DNA of 64,000 nt from Hydra vulgaris (taxonomy: Eukaryota; Cnidaria; Hydrozoa; Anthoathecata; Hydridae), in the NCBI RefSeq assembly GCF_038396675.1, contig NC_088926.1, positions 28,991,001 through 29,055,000 of the forward strand. The letters run 5' to 3'. The notes beneath the pieces are model-generated. The model searched no databases. It was given only the letters and a program-made list of their open reading frames with translations, and was not told the origin of the DNA. How positions within the stretch are numbered: the first letter of the stretch is position 1; each line of letters starts with the position of its first letter. The position numbers and the translations under genes are program-made. This document shows, one piece after another, positions 37,465 to 50,882 of this stretch.

Positions 37465-38880
37465 TATTTATTTATTTATTTATTTATTTATGCTCCTTGA
37501 GATTCAACGCCATGTTGAATCTATTATGAGCCCATGCTAAATTACAGTTTCATAATAATCATAGAGATCAGAGTTTTATAATATCCATATGTTTATCAAG
37601 CTTGTTCTTGAAGATTTTCAAACTTTTTGCGGAAATAATTTCTTCTGGTAGTTTATTCCACCATTTTGCAACTCTATTTGTCAGAAAATTTTCCCTTGGT
37701 CTGTTTCTTTTTATTAGCTTAATATCTACACGTGCTTTATGCCCTCTAATGTTTGCAGCTGGACCATTTGCTGAAATAGAAATTGCTGTTTTTGGTTGTT
37801 GATACCAAAACGCTTTGTCCAAATTATGAAAAATTTTATAATATTGAATTAAATCATATCTTATTCTCCTGGTTTTTAAAGAAGTCAGTTGGAGTTTTTT
37901 TAACCTCTCTTCATAGGGTAGGTGCCTTAACTCTGGAATCAACTTAGTTGCTCGTTGTTGAACAATTTCTAACTTATGTATGTCATTTTTATTATAAGGA
38001 TTCCATATTGGCGATGCATATTCAAGAATAGGTCTTACAAAAGTACAAAATTTTGTCTTTGTAAGTAAATGATTTGCATAGTAGAGCTAATCGATTATTT
38101 GCTTTATTTACAACCATATTTACATGTTGATTCCACTTCATAGTGTTTGAAATTAACACTCCGATGTCTTTTTCATTAGTTGCTATGTAATTTCATTAGT
38201 TGCTATGTAATTTTGAATCTTTTATGCAATATTCAAAATTCTTATTATGTTTTCCAAAATGCATGATTTTATATTTTTTTATGTTGAAATTTATCATCCA
38301 TTTGTCAGACCATTCAGTTAGATTATTAATATTGTCTTGCAGGCTTTTTGAGTCTACCTGGTTGTTAACTACAGCAATAATTTTGTTATCATCTGCATAA
38401 AGTTTGCATTTATTATTAATTTTAGATGGTAAATCATTAATATATAGCAAGAACAATAATGGACCAAGCAAAGAACCCTGTGGAACACCGCTTAGCACCT
38501 CAAACCAGTCTGATTTTGTATCACCAATTATAACGCGTTGTTTTCTATTTGATAAATATGTTTCTATCCAATTTAGCATTTCTTTTTCTATCCCATAACC
38601 ACATAACTTTGATATTAATCTCTTATGAGGCACTCTATCAAATGCTTTTTGAAAATCGGTATATAAAATGTCTATTGAATTGCCTATCATTAGTTGGTAT
38701 GTTATAAGATCTAAGGATTCTAATAAATTTGTTATGCAATTTTTACCCTTTAAGAAACCATGTTGTTGTTTACAGAAAAGATTATTTGATTCTAAATAAT
38801 TTTTTAAGTTATCACTTATAATTTTTTCTAACACTTTGCTAGGTATGGATGTCAAAGATATATGTTTAACATATGAAGTA
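37465..38880 (-). mobile_element. second LINE fragment (CR1/L2-like), different family
   Basis: 5'-truncated in the reverse transcriptase at HISLTSIPSKVLEKII. It then has GKNCITNLLESLDLI, YTDFQKAFDRVPHKRLI, SGVPQGSLLGPLLFLLY and the catalytic LYADDNKII, where the usual Thr after ADD is Asn. A 19-bp tandem duplication near 38,178-38,215 and several stops break the frame. The C-terminus is open again from 37,942 to 37,568 (LRHLPYEERLKKLQLTSLKT, NFLTNRVAKWWNKLP). A (TTTA)n run at 37,464-37,490 is its 3' tail. Confidence 0.9.
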
Positions 38881-38919
38881 AATATTCCATTGAGACACTG
38901 TTTGCATTATTATTATGTA

Positions 38920-39180
38920 TAAGTTATATATTATTTATATATAAGTTATTTATATATAATTATACATTATTATAGATAATATAATTAATATATCATATGT
39001 AATATATTATATATAATATAATTATTATATATAATATAATATATATAATTATTATATATAATATAATATATATAATTATACATAATATAATGTATATATA
39101 ATTATATATAATATAAAATATATGATTATATATAATATAATATATATAATTATATATTAATTTATATATAAGTTATTATT
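38920..39180. repeat. degenerate TATATAATTA low-complexity tract
   Basis: Repeated ATATATAATTATATATAATA units with variation. This is low-complexity sequence immediately 5' of the truncated LINE. Confidence 0.85.
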
Positions 39181-39396
39181 ATTAATAATAACTTATACTT
39201 ACAATTCTTATACTTGTAAATACTTAACTTATAATACTTAACTTATGTTTACAATAATGATATATTTTTATTGATATGAACTTTTGCATTCAAACTTTAA
39301 TTATAAAACATTAATTTAACTTGATAACTTTAACATAAATAACGATAACTAAAAAAAATTTATTATATAGATCATGACCATATGGCCAATTCCATA

Positions 39397-39791
39397 GTTC
39401 AGTGACGCATCATGCGGAGAGATTTTTTTTAATAGAAATTTTTCAATAACTCAAAAATAATTTTTTATTACTCTAAATCAATCTTGAATTAAAATTTTAT
39501 AATATAAACTAAACACAATTGTATTAACATAACACTGCTACATAGCAAAAATTAAAACATGAGTTCAGTGACGCAACGCGGAAAAAAGTGTTTTTTTATC
39601 AGCATACTTTTAAATGGAGTTTTCGCTGAAATTTTAATTCTTGCTAGACTTATTAGATTTTTTTTGTTGTAATTTATTCATTTGGCATTAAGGTAGTCAT
39701 AAAAATAGCCACAAACAATAAAGTTTTCATATCGTTTTATTTTACATAAAAAAAACTATCAGTTCAGTGACGCAACGTTCAGTGACGAAAC
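39397..39791 (+). repeat. left cluster of GTTCAGTGACGCAACG motifs
   Basis: Copies at 39,397 (ending GCAT), 39,563, 39,762 and 39,777 (GACGAAAC variant), all in the same orientation. The last two overlap by one base. Confidence 0.9.
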
Positions 39792-39844
39792 AAAAAGACG
39801 AAATTAAAATCCTTTTAAAAAGTTTTGTTATTTTGTAATAAATT

Positions 39845-41558
39845 TTAATTATACTCAGGTGAAAATAGCATCGGAACAACGTTATCATTCTGAACATAAA
39901 AATAATGTGATTTTGATATACCTTTGATTTTTCTTGAATAACTTAAAATTGAACTGAATCCAAGTTCATTTTTTTGTTGTCTTGTATCGTTTTCTGACAT
40001 GTGAATTACAGATATTTGCAAATCTTGTAATGCTAACGCAAAATCTGCTGCAGACCTGATTTCGTATTGACTAGTTTTAACTCTCAGGGCTGCGATTCGC
40101 TTAACAGTAGCTCCTATTCCGTCAACCACTCCTTTCCCGTGCATTGCTACAAAGAAATGCCAGAAGAATTTTTTATGAAAACGTTTTTCAAACACAACCA
40201 TTGCAGCCATAATGCTTTTGTTTTTGAACTGAGAAGTGGCATTATCGCTGAACATGTGTACTTCTTTGACTTGATCAGGAATAAAGTGAAGGATTTTGTC
40301 AATGTACGATATAACGGAACACTTAGTATGATCAGTTGAATCTGAAACTATGGCAAATGTTTTTAACTCAATGTTCCAGACTGCTAGGGTCGTGATAGAA
40401 ACTTGATTTTGACCAAAATGAGCCGCTTGTGGCTCATTCCGATAGAAACACTTAGGGTTTTCAGCCCAGTCAGCTTGGATTACCGCAATTTCAGAATTAA
40501 CACTCATCGAAACCTCCTTAAGTTTATTAAAAATTGTTGATTGGTTTTTCTTCACAAATGCGTGTTTAACGAACTTATCACGCATCGCTGATATGTGTTG
40601 GATGAGTTCTGTTACAATAGACTTTTTTGAAATTTTTTCAATGTTTGCATATGTTTTAGTTTCAGGCTTTCTCCACTCGTCCCAGGATACTTCGAAACCA
40701 AATGTATTAACAGTTTGCAAGTGTTTATCGAACTGTTTCATACCTTTGCATGCAACGCATTTGTCATAGGCGCAATCGTATGTGTACGGTTCACAAACAA
40801 AGTTATTTATCATTTCAGATCCAACTTTGATTGAAGGCGCTTGAATTGATTTTGTTAATGCATTTAAGGCAAATCGCATTTTTTCATGCAAACTACAAAC
40901 ACAAACATTATGCGGAAATTTTGTAACTGATTTTACATTGCGTTCAATTTTTATGTTCATTGAGTCCAATTTTTATGTGCTTTTCCTTGAATAACTCGAA
41001 AGCTTCTTTTAGCGTATAATATAAATGACGTATCTGAATATTGTTTGCTTTTCCGTCAGATAATTGAATTCGAGTGACATCTTTTTTGTTTGGTGATATT
41101 TGGGAAACTTCATCTTCATTATGAAAGTTTACAACTGCTAAAACATCGCTTTCAGAAAGACCATACTGCTTTGAACATGCTGGAGGTAGACCCGAATTAT
41201 CTTCACAAACAGAGCTATTTGAAAGAGTAGAAAGAATTTCAGATTGTTTCTCCTTTGAAATTGGTAGTGCTTTTAAAACTTTTTTCAATGCTTTTCCTCT
41301 TTGTTGAACGTTTTTAAAAGATGAGCTTGGTCTTTGATATTGATTTAAAAGTTTTCTTTTTAAAGCGCGACTTTTTAAAACTCTTAATTTTGCTTTAGCA
41401 GCATAAGCTGCTTTTTTATTAGGATCGGTTTCAATTTTTCTCGATATCTCTTAGATCTAACTCTGGACATTTCTTTCTTTTTATCAGCATTCCGAGAAAC
41501 ATAATTAGCTTGGTATTCTGCATAACGTTTTTTTTTTTACTTCTAATTTTGATTCCAT
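39845..41558 (-). pseudogene. DDE-like transposase-type protein, superfamily unknown
   Basis: Starts at the ATG at 41,558 with a basic N-terminus containing SKRYREK and, after a frameshift near 41,445, ETDPNKKAAY. It continues (41,288-40,944) with a short acidic linker. A 22-bp duplication at about 40,950-40,985 (CATAAAAATTG twice) shifts the frame. The main frame (40,969-39,845) has two CxxC-type pairs (YDKCVACKG), IQADWAENPKCFYRNEPQ, VHMFSDNATSQFKNKS and FFWHFFVAMHGKGVVDGIGA. The conserved acidic residues in ADWAE, SDNA and VDGIG look like a DDE/D-type catalytic set. It resembles an uncharacterised repeated animal protein type. I cannot place it in a named superfamily. At least two frameshifts. 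Confidence 0.65.
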
Positions 41559-41758
41559 TTCTTAAAAATTTACAACTTTATAAGAAAATATTAACATAAG
41601 TCAAAAAGTTTACTAATATTTGCTAGTAGCCCTTCACAATACTAAAATGCTAAAATTTATTCGAATTTTGAAGACCCACAACGAAATCTGAACTTTTGGA
41701 TGATATTTTGACTTCCTTACCGCGCTATTTTATAAAACGCTAATTATCCCGTCGATGG

Positions 41759-41943
41759 GTTCAGTGACGCAACAGCTTTTAAACTATAACTATATGTTAA
41801 TACAATGCTTTTTGACCAATTTTTTTTTTAGTAATGATTAAAAGTTTACATTAAAATATATAATTTCTAAAAAAACCTCGCCATAAAGCATAATTTCATT
41901 GCGATAATTAAACTTTTTTAGCTTATAGTTCAGTGACGCAACG
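41759..41943 (+). repeat. right cluster of GTTCAGTGACGCAACG motifs
   Basis: Copies at 41,759 and 41,928, in the same orientation as the left cluster. Together they bracket the transposase-like gene. Confidence 0.9.
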
Positions 41944-41989
41944 TAATTTTTGCAGATGTGTATGTGACAAAAAAACACTTGAATTATTT

Positions 41990-44135
41990 TTAAAGAGTAA
42001 AAGTTTTTTTACTCAAGACATATATGTAATCTCAAAGATTCTTTCAAAACAAAAATATGGATATGTTAAACATAATGATTATGTTTTGTTTAAAATATTG
42101 CAATAACTCGCCCTCAAATTTTACTCACTTATTCGAATAATAAAAAGAACAAACAGTTGCTAACATTCATCAAATTTATCTAAACATTTTCTACTCAAAA
42201 TTTATTTTAACAATAATTTTAAGGTGTTTAAACTATAATTAAAGAAATAAAACCTTTTGAAAAAAGAAATTTTTAAACACGAAATTTATCTCTTCCATCG
42301 TGGAAGATGCTTATTTATTCCATATGCTTATTTATTATAATTGAGTTATAGTAAGTTGAACACTGTTTTTGTTTTCCATAACTTAGTTTTAATATGTTGG
42401 GATAAAAGTATTAAGTTCCAGGTCATAGATCTTATATGATATGTATCTTATGTATATCTTGTATTTTGCAGCATGTTTAAGAATATTTTTGCTTGGTGCA
42501 CTCTGACTGTTAACAATATTTGCATACTGAGTAAAAGTGACTTCAACAACCAGAATGTATTTTTGGTAAATATTAGTAATGACAGGTTACTAAATATAGT
42601 TATAATAATAATGGTAATAGTTTTTCTTTATCAGAATTAGTGAGAGACTTATGTATGATAGAATTACATGAACTTTGGGGGACAAATATAATGATTGGAG
42701 TAAATATTACCTTAGTTTATTACCACGATTAGAGTAATGTAAGAAAATATTATTTTTATCTAAAGAATATTCCGCAAAAGTCAATATTTTCTTAAGTATT
42801 AAATATTATAAAAAAACACGTATTAAAAAAAAAAAAACATGTGTTATAGAATAAAAAAAATAAGTATTCAAGTATAAAAAAAAAACACATATTATGATAA
42901 TGTATATACATCACATTAACTATGTTGACTGTAAGTTAGGGATTGCAGCTGATATTTCAGCTTCAGCTTTAAACTCATTAGCCTCAAATTAAAGCTGAAG
43001 CTAATCAAGTCAGTTCATTCAGCTTGATAGGTGATAGTAAAAGAGAATAATACTCCATAAATATTTTATACTAAAAAAGCATGTAGGAAATGATTCAATG
43101 AAAATCTAAAATAGTGACAAAATTTAAACATACATGTAAAAAATTTTAAATTTTTTAAGTTTAAGTTTTGCTGTTTATAAATGTTGCTGTCAGAGCCTAG
43201 GCCTTGGATTAGCAATTTTGGGCCACCCAAATTGGATTTTTAGAGATTTGTTTAAAAAGTGGTGCCCAAAAACCTAATTCCATTTTTGATTATCTACATA
43301 ACTTTTTGGTAGAGTTCAAAATTCTTCCAAAGGATAGTTTTATCTATTAAAATATTGAGTATGAAATCAGTCTTGCTGTTATCATATATGATGCACCAGC
43401 TAGAGCATTTGTTAAGTGTATTAGGGGTACAATGGTTATAACTGATGTAAGCATTGTGTTCAGAAAGGAGAGTGGTGTGGCAAGATAATACTCCTACATA
43501 TTTCATCAATTTTAAGCACTGATTCAGATTTTTGTCATCAAAAGCATTCTGAACATCTTAGTGGTGTGTTAATTGGAATTAAATTTTGACATTGTGACAA
43601 AGTTTCCTTTTGACTTTATGTATCTTGTATGCTTAGGGGTATGCGAAGACTAATCAACTTATGTTAAATGGCCCAAATGTTGTAAATTGTCTTAGATAAC
43701 AGTCAATACTTTATCTGTCGGATTGTTCCAGATATATCATTACATTCCAAGAAAATTTTATAGAAAACCAAGGTTTTAATTAGATATTAAAAAATAGAAA
43801 GCAACTGAACTTAGTATACACTGGGCTAGTTGTTTAACGGGGATGATTTAGCCAAAAATCGATTCAAACTTTTTAGCACTTTCAGTTGTAGTTCTAATTT
43901 TAGAATGTTTTATTTTGTTGCAAAAAGTATGTTGATTTTGCTTGTAAGTTACTAACTTATTTTGTGCAGTTATTTGGTGAACTTTACGGTAAGGATCGAC
44001 TAATTTACTATGTCTATTCTTTAATACATATAGAAAATGATACGGTTAAATTTTAAGTAGTTGATAAATGTTTTAAAAAGCAGAAAAATCCTGTGACCAA
44101 TAGGTTATGTTTGAAGAGTTTGCAGCTTTTTAGTC

Positions 44136-44140
<5 letters not shown>
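41990..44140. other. AT-rich spacer
   Basis: No gene recognised. An inverted repeat AGCTTCAGCTTTAA...TTAAAGCTGAAGCT lies at about 42,970-43,013, and A-run/CACGTATT triplets lie at 42,810-42,895. Confidence 0.45.
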
Positions 44141-44213
<73 letters not shown>

Positions 44214-44262
44214 TATATATATAAACATATATATATAGGTATTTAAAGTTATATACAGTATG

Positions 44263-44322
<60 letters not shown>
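44141..44322. repeat. (TA)n microsatellite, duplicated flank
   Basis: Two TA tracts separated by GGTATTTAAAGTTATATACA plus GTATGTATATA. The same 31-base segment recurs right after the second tract. Confidence 0.95.
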
Positions 44323-44759
44323 TATTTAAAGTTATATACAGTATGTATATATTCAAATAAATGTTTATAAAATTTAAGATTTTATTTTTCTACCTTCGAT
44401 GGTGAAAATTATATTTTTTATCTGAAGAGTTTTAGGAGAAATTGTAAGAGTTTAAAACATTAAAAATAATTTGTTACCTATAAAATTTAAGACTAACAGA
44501 TAACTTTAATTTTTTTACAGGTCATATTGAAACGAGATATTGTGTAAAGAGGTTTTCAAAGAAGTCGTTTAAACAACAATGGAAAAGCTTCCAATACGTG
44601 AAATAAACGTGAAAGCATTCGATACATGATTAAAGAATCGTTTAAAAGTTTGCTTAATTTCGACTGTAATCTAAATTATTTTTTTTTGAAATGAACCAAT
44701 CAAGCTATTTATAAATTTACTTTTTCTGTAAATTTTAAACATTTAAATGTAGTTTTTCA

Positions 44760-45065
44760 AGATTTGCAATGGGACCTTACGGGATACCCGGCGGGCATAC
44801 CCATATGGACACCAGCGGAAAACCGCGGCCAAGATCCGGAAGGTTCCCGATGGGTTTCCCATAAGGGTCCAAGTTGCAAACCAAAATGGGCCGTTTACGG
44901 TTTTAAAGTACGGGGTTTGACTGCGACCCATACGGAATACCCAGTGGGCATACCCATATGGGAACCGAGGCCAAGATCCAGCAGGATACCGTTGGTCTTC
45001 CCATACGGGACCCAGTTGACGACTCGTATGGGCCCCGTATGTCAATGTTGGCTGGGTATGTATAA
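44760..45065. repeat. GC-richer repeat with CCCATATGGG motifs
   Basis: About 300 bp, markedly richer in G and C than its surroundings. GGCATACCCATATGG occurs twice and (T)TCCCATA[AC]GGG(A/T)CC twice, and it ends CAATGTTGGCTGGGTA. Fragments of the same type are at 31.65 and 34.6 kb. Both strands are open by chance, and no protein is inferred. Confidence 0.75.
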
Positions 45066-45433
45066 AGGAATCCTATAAACTTTTAAACATATATAGTTCA
45101 AAATATGTTTTGTCCTTTACATAATTCCCAGATTTTTTGAAACTTTATTCTAAACAAAACTTATATAAATTTTCTAACGCAAATGTTCATTAAAAAATTA
45201 TACAGGGAATCAAGTTCTGACCAGAGCTAAAATTTAATTAACTACCAGGGATCATTAATATAAAAGTTTTTACCGGCGTAAAATGCTACCGACGGAAAAA
45301 ATTAAAAAAAAAAAGGTTTAAAACAAAAGTTTAAAATGAAGGTTTACAATAAAGGTTCTCAGTTTTAGACAATTAAGTAAACCATTTCATTTTGTTATTG
45401 TTTAAAAAGTATATCAATTATATTTGCTATAAA
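45066..45433. other. AT-rich spacer
   Basis: No feature seen. Confidence 0.45.
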
Positions 45434-47031
45434 CCACTTAATAAAATATATTAGCTTTAGGCTTTATATAATGAAAGTGATTTTTAAAGTTTAAGTTTAA
45501 AATAAGACAATAAATACTGCCACTATATAAATTATCATACAAATTGAGCAAAATAGTAATTTAAAATTATTAATAAACTATCGCTATCAAGTCTAGTAGC
45601 GAGGGAAAGGGGCTAGAAACGACTTGCTATCGAAACCAAATAAAAAAATATAGAGTGAAACGTCGAAACTAAATTAGATATCGAAACTAACTTACGAAAC
45701 TAATAAAATAATTAAAAACGTATGATTAAAAAAAAATTCTTTGTGAATAATAAAAAGTATTTTTTATGAACAAATAAATAAAATTTCGTTTAAAATGATG
45801 AGTCAAGATTACAGCAGTTATCCATATATGAATAAATGAAAACAAAGTCAATGAAATTAAAAAAACAGATTTACCTTTAAAAAAATTTTATAATTTTTAC
45901 GTTTTTTATTTAATCAAGTTATAAATGTATGAATAAAAGAAAACAAAGTCAACGAAATTGAAAACACAGATTTAACTATAAGACAAATTTATAATTTTTA
46001 TGTTAAACTTTTTTAAGTAAAGTGTTAAATTCTAATTACTTTTTATTATTAAATTAATGTTGATAAAGAAAAGTGGATACACTGTCAAAAATTAGTGCAT
46101 TATTGTTACAACAATTTCCCATAAAAAAACATCAGGTATAATCTACACACTAACTTGTCTACCAATAGCCTCGCAACAAGCTAGGCTATTGGAAGACAAA
46201 ACAAAATAAAAAATTTTGAGATTCAACACCGTCCAAATTATAGTCAAAAGAAAAATAAAGAGTTAATTTTAAAACTGCTTTTGACACGTCTCTTGAGCTG
46301 CTTGAAGAAGTTCTTTGAAAACTATTTTTAAAAGTCATCTGCAATTGAAACTGACATCTATTTTTTTATTACAGACCAATGCAACTTACGTACTTGCTTG
46401 ATTTTATAAGAGACTAGTGATGAGTTATAGTGTTGACATATGTTAATATGTTAATGAAGGAGTGATGAAAAATCTACAGTCTTAGTTGTTATACTTTTAA
46501 GAGTATATCACTAAACTTAACGTAAAAAAAACAACAACACTAACGTTAATATCAAACTTTATACTGAACATTAGCGCAACATTATTTTTTCTTTTTAGAA
46601 ACTTAACTTTAATAATTCTTAGAACTTTTATAATTCTTAGAGCTTTATAACGCTTAGAAACTTAATAGTTCTTAGAAACCTAGTAATTCTTAGAAACATA
46701 TTCTTACAAAACATGTCAGAGCTGAGTTTCCACAAAAATAACAGCTGCTGACAGCTGAGTTGGTGTTTACTTGAAGCTAATATCTTATTGTTTTATTTTA
46801 AAATATATTTATAATAAATCAGATAAATTAATATGCAAAAATATGCGAAACAGACGCGCAATATGAACAAACAAGCCACTATTTGGGGAGTGGGTGAACA
46901 AATCACATTTTGTGAGAATGAACAAACAATTCTTTGCCTTATAATAGATTGAAAGTCACTGAGTAATATCGCAACAGTTTGAAAACTTCTAAACAAGGTC
47001 GAAATAGAAAACCTCTAAATAAGGTCGCAAA

Positions 47032-50000
47032 ATGATAAAAATATTGTTTTTCTTCTTATTAATGGTTGCCTTAATTACAACGGCTTCAGGTATTTATTTT
47101 GCATTTCGCTACGGTGACGTCACATATGTAATTTTAAACAAATAATTAAATATTATAAAAAGCGTAAAAATGAAATCAAAATGTTCATGGATTTTTTATT
47201 TAGCTTGCTCAGACTATTCACAACAATGGTGTCAAGCAAATCAAGTATTGTGCACGCAGCCCTCGTTGATTGCTTTCATGAGTCAATATTGTGAACAAAC
47301 ATGCAACTACTGTAATTAAGTTTACCCTTTAAACTTTTATCTTGAAATTTTGATTTTAAATTGTCGAATTTAAACAAAACATAAACAACAATATAAATTT
47401 TTAGAAACTGAAATTTTTATAATTTCTAATTTAGGTTCATTACCTGGTGTTCTTCCAGTAGGTAGGTCATTTTGTTTTCATGAACGAACAATAGTCTAAC
47501 AGTATCATATACCGAAACCAGTGACAAATTAAATTGTTAACCAATTAGAGAAAATATCAAAGCCGTTTTCAACGTTGGGGATACAAAGGAAATATGTATT
47601 TTACTATTTGGCTTTGACATTTTTTGTAGTTGTTGTAATACACAATTTATAAACAAATTGACAGTTTTGCATGAATTAAAAAAAAAAGGAAAACACATGT
47701 CAATAAGTTATTGAAAGTACGGAAAACTTGCGGAACTTTACGGAACAGTCATTAATGTTGCGTTATTGAAAAGCTTTTTCTCTATCTTAAAATAATAACA
47801 GAGTACCTAATTTTTTGATAATTAAAAGTATTATTGATTAAATATTAAAAAAAGATAGATTGTTTAATTTAGTTTTAAAAATATTATTGGTTTAATGCCA
47901 CCATTTATAGTACTATGACGTATAACTACTCCCAGTGAAAAAAAAACGCTTTTATCACATGGGTTCCATGTGGGTTCCGTTTTGGATACATGGAAACCTA
48001 CATTGAACCCATGTGGGACAAGCGCTTTTAATTTCACTTGGATAACGGACAACTTATATAGACAAACATTATCTATAATTTTACAACCATCTTATATGTT
48101 GAAGCGTTAGTTGTTATAGTTAACATAAAAGTATTTGATAAGCGTTCTTCATTTTGCTAAGAAATTTGTTCGGTACACTATGTTTAGTTAAAGACTTTTT
48201 CTTAGGGTGCGGAAAACCATCAATTCAAAGTAGTCGTGTAATTGCAGGAACAACTCCAACAAAAGGCTCGTGGCCTTGGCAAGTATTGCTTTGGCAGGGA
48301 GGAAAAGCGTTTTGTGGAGGAACACTCATTCACAGAGAATGGGTTCTCACTGCTGCTCATTGTGTACACGGAAAAGAGTTCGACGCGTCGCAAATATATA
48401 CAAGGTAGGAGAAGTTCTGGTTTCTTCTTTAACGCTTCTACTTCAATATCTCTCTTTTATTTTCGTTAACAAATTAACAGTAACTATGGCACCTTTGAGT
48501 TGCTGCTGTTGCTGTTAATTTATTGTAGTAATTTAACTGGTATAGTTGTTAACTCAAGTATGGGAGAACAATAAAAGCTGTTACTTACTCATGATTCAGG
48601 CCCAGCGCACAGGGTGTGCGGTCCGGTTCTTCAAACAGGGCTCACATTTAAAGAGGGCCACCCCCTTCCTCCTCCAAATAATAAATAATTAAAATTAGAT
48701 TCGAAGAGTTGATTGATTATTTTGCTTCTAGAAACGCTAGGAGAATTGCACTTTTCAAATGAATACTTTATTTTATGCATTGAATGAAACTGATTTTTAC
48801 ATTTTTGTTGTAATTTATAAAAGAAAAAGTTAATTTAGGGGGCCTCATTTTATATTTTGGCACAGGGCCCCTGATATTCACGAGAAAGCCCTGTCATGAT
48901 TGATGGGATAATAATAAATATAGAGTGCAATCAAGGTTGATAGTTAGTAGACTTATATGCAAAATCTCGATAGACAAGCAACAGTATGTTAATGGCACAT
49001 TTATAAGAGTATCACGTTTTGCTGAGCTTTTAAAGTATTAGCAAATCTTATTGATGTGTTTTTATTCAAATTAATAAATACATATTTTTTAACGTAAATT
49101 TTTTCAATTAACCATAAAACGTTATTAAGTTTATCAACTTTTTTTTTTTGTAAGTTTATATGTTTATTATTCATTTATTTATAAATTTAAAATGGGTCAT
49201 TTTATTTACAATCTATTTTCAAATTTTCGATTTAAAATAATAATACGTCTTAATTTAATATGAGTACAAGTTCAGAGGAAAAAATAATTTCATTTAAAAA
49301 GTTTTAATTAACATAATTTTAAATAACATAAAGTTTTGTTTCAATATTTAAACTTGCATTAAGTCGAGTGCAGCAATATGCTTTTTTAAAGATTTTTCAC
49401 CCGAACTTTAACACGGCCAGGAAACTAATAGGGAAGTTAGTAACAAGGCTTTTTTTAATTTGAGCTGAAAAATAAAGTTTTGTAAAATACAGGTGAAAAA
49501 AAATCAAGATCTAATCAAATTATGGAAAAGTAATTGATTATGGTATACTGAATGCATGGAAAATGACAAAAATACACTTTGCATGAAAAAAATACACTTT
49601 GGCGTCTTTCACGGTTCTTTTTGTTGAATGCATTTTTGCCTTAACTTAAACTTAAATAAAAAAAAATTGAAAAGTTTATAAAACTTTAACATGAATCTTA
49701 TGGTGTAGCTTTTTAAAATTGTTTGAATATATTTAATAAAATATAATATTTCAAGTTTTGTTTTTGAACTTTCAATTTCAATTTAAACAACAAAAGTTTA
49801 CTTTTGCTATTGAATTTAAGGACCGGAGAACACACTTTGAGTGTTAATGAAGGAACGGAAGAAGATATTCCAGCATTAAAAATCATAAAACATAGAGGTT
49901 ACAATCCTCAAACGCTTGACAATGACATAGCACTTATTAAATTATCACGACCTTGTAGGCTTAGCAGTTATGTCAGCACTGCGTGTTTACCTACTATTGA

Positions 50001-50882
50001 AGCTGCACCGGGAACTACATGCTTTATTTCAGGTATACCAATTTTATTTAACTTTTGCTATTTATTTTATTTATGTTTCTTTTTTTTTTTAACTTTACGA
50101 ACATATTTATAACACTATTTAATGCTACAGTAAACAAGTTATTTAATGCTACAATAAACAAGTCGACAGTTAGATATTACAACAATAAATAAATCGGTAT
50201 TTATTTAATATTCCGATGAACCTTGTTAATATAGCATCATAAAATGTTCTAAAGAAAAAGATGTTGTTTTTTTTTCATTCTTATTCGAAAAAAGTTAAAC
50301 AAATGTATGTGAAATGTTATTATCAATTTAAAGACGTAAAAATAAAAAACTACTTGTCACAATTTTACAATTGAGGCTTTATTTTGTTGTTGCTTTGGTC
50401 AAATGATTAAACGCGGATTCACATTGACAGGCGTGCTCACATTTACTAACTGTATGATCACGTGTTTTTAGGGTCACACGGTGTGAAGGGATATCTAAAG
50501 GTATATCAACTGAAAGCAATTTTAACTTTATAAATATATTTTAGGATGGGGTAAAATAAGTCATCCCGGAAGTATGACAAACGTCCTCCAGCAAGCAAAA
50601 ATGAATGTTGTTGACCATCAAACATGTGAAAACTTGAACAGAAGAACAATACCAGTTTCTATAACAAAAGGAATGCTTTGCGCTGGTGACGGTGGAGCAA
50701 CTCAAATTTCTGGTTGCCACGGCGATAGCGGTGGTCCATTAGTTTGCAACACTGGCGGTAAATGGCAGGTTTATGGAGCTGTTAGTCATGGATCTGGCGA
50801 TTGCCGATCAGACAAAACTTACACTGTCTTTGCAAATGTTGTTTATTTTAGATCGTGGATAGATAATGCAATGTTACAATAA
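47032..50882 (+). CDS. secreted ShK-domain chymotrypsin-like serine protease (right copy)
   Basis: Exons 47,032-47,089 (signal peptide), 47,204-47,311 (ShK-type domain), 47,435-47,461 (9-codon linker), 48,206-48,404 (propeptide cleavage site SSR/VIAG, GSWPWQV, catalytic TAAHC), 49,821-50,032 (catalytic DNDIALIKL), 50,545-50,882 (ISGCHGDSGGP and C-terminal helix). The sequence and splice sites match the left copy, so both copies encode the same 313-residue protein. The Cys in GCGKPS probably pairs with the Cys in SRPCRL, holding the propeptide after activation. Ser at the S1-pocket base and the Thr/Tyr region near VFANV argue for chymotrypsin-like or elastase-like specificity. An ShK-type domain joined to a protease is a cnidarian-like architecture. 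It can modulate channels in some proteins, but nothing here shows that. Confidence 0.9.

Noticed and set aside
42970-43013. hAT-type terminal inverted repeat
   Set aside because: A 14-bp inverted pair only 16 bases apart with no transposase or target duplication. Left as a simple hairpin.
44743-45078. Protein-coding gene in the GC-rich block
   Set aside because: Both strands are open for about 100 codons because of patterned repeats. Pieces of the block recur elsewhere as non-coding DNA.
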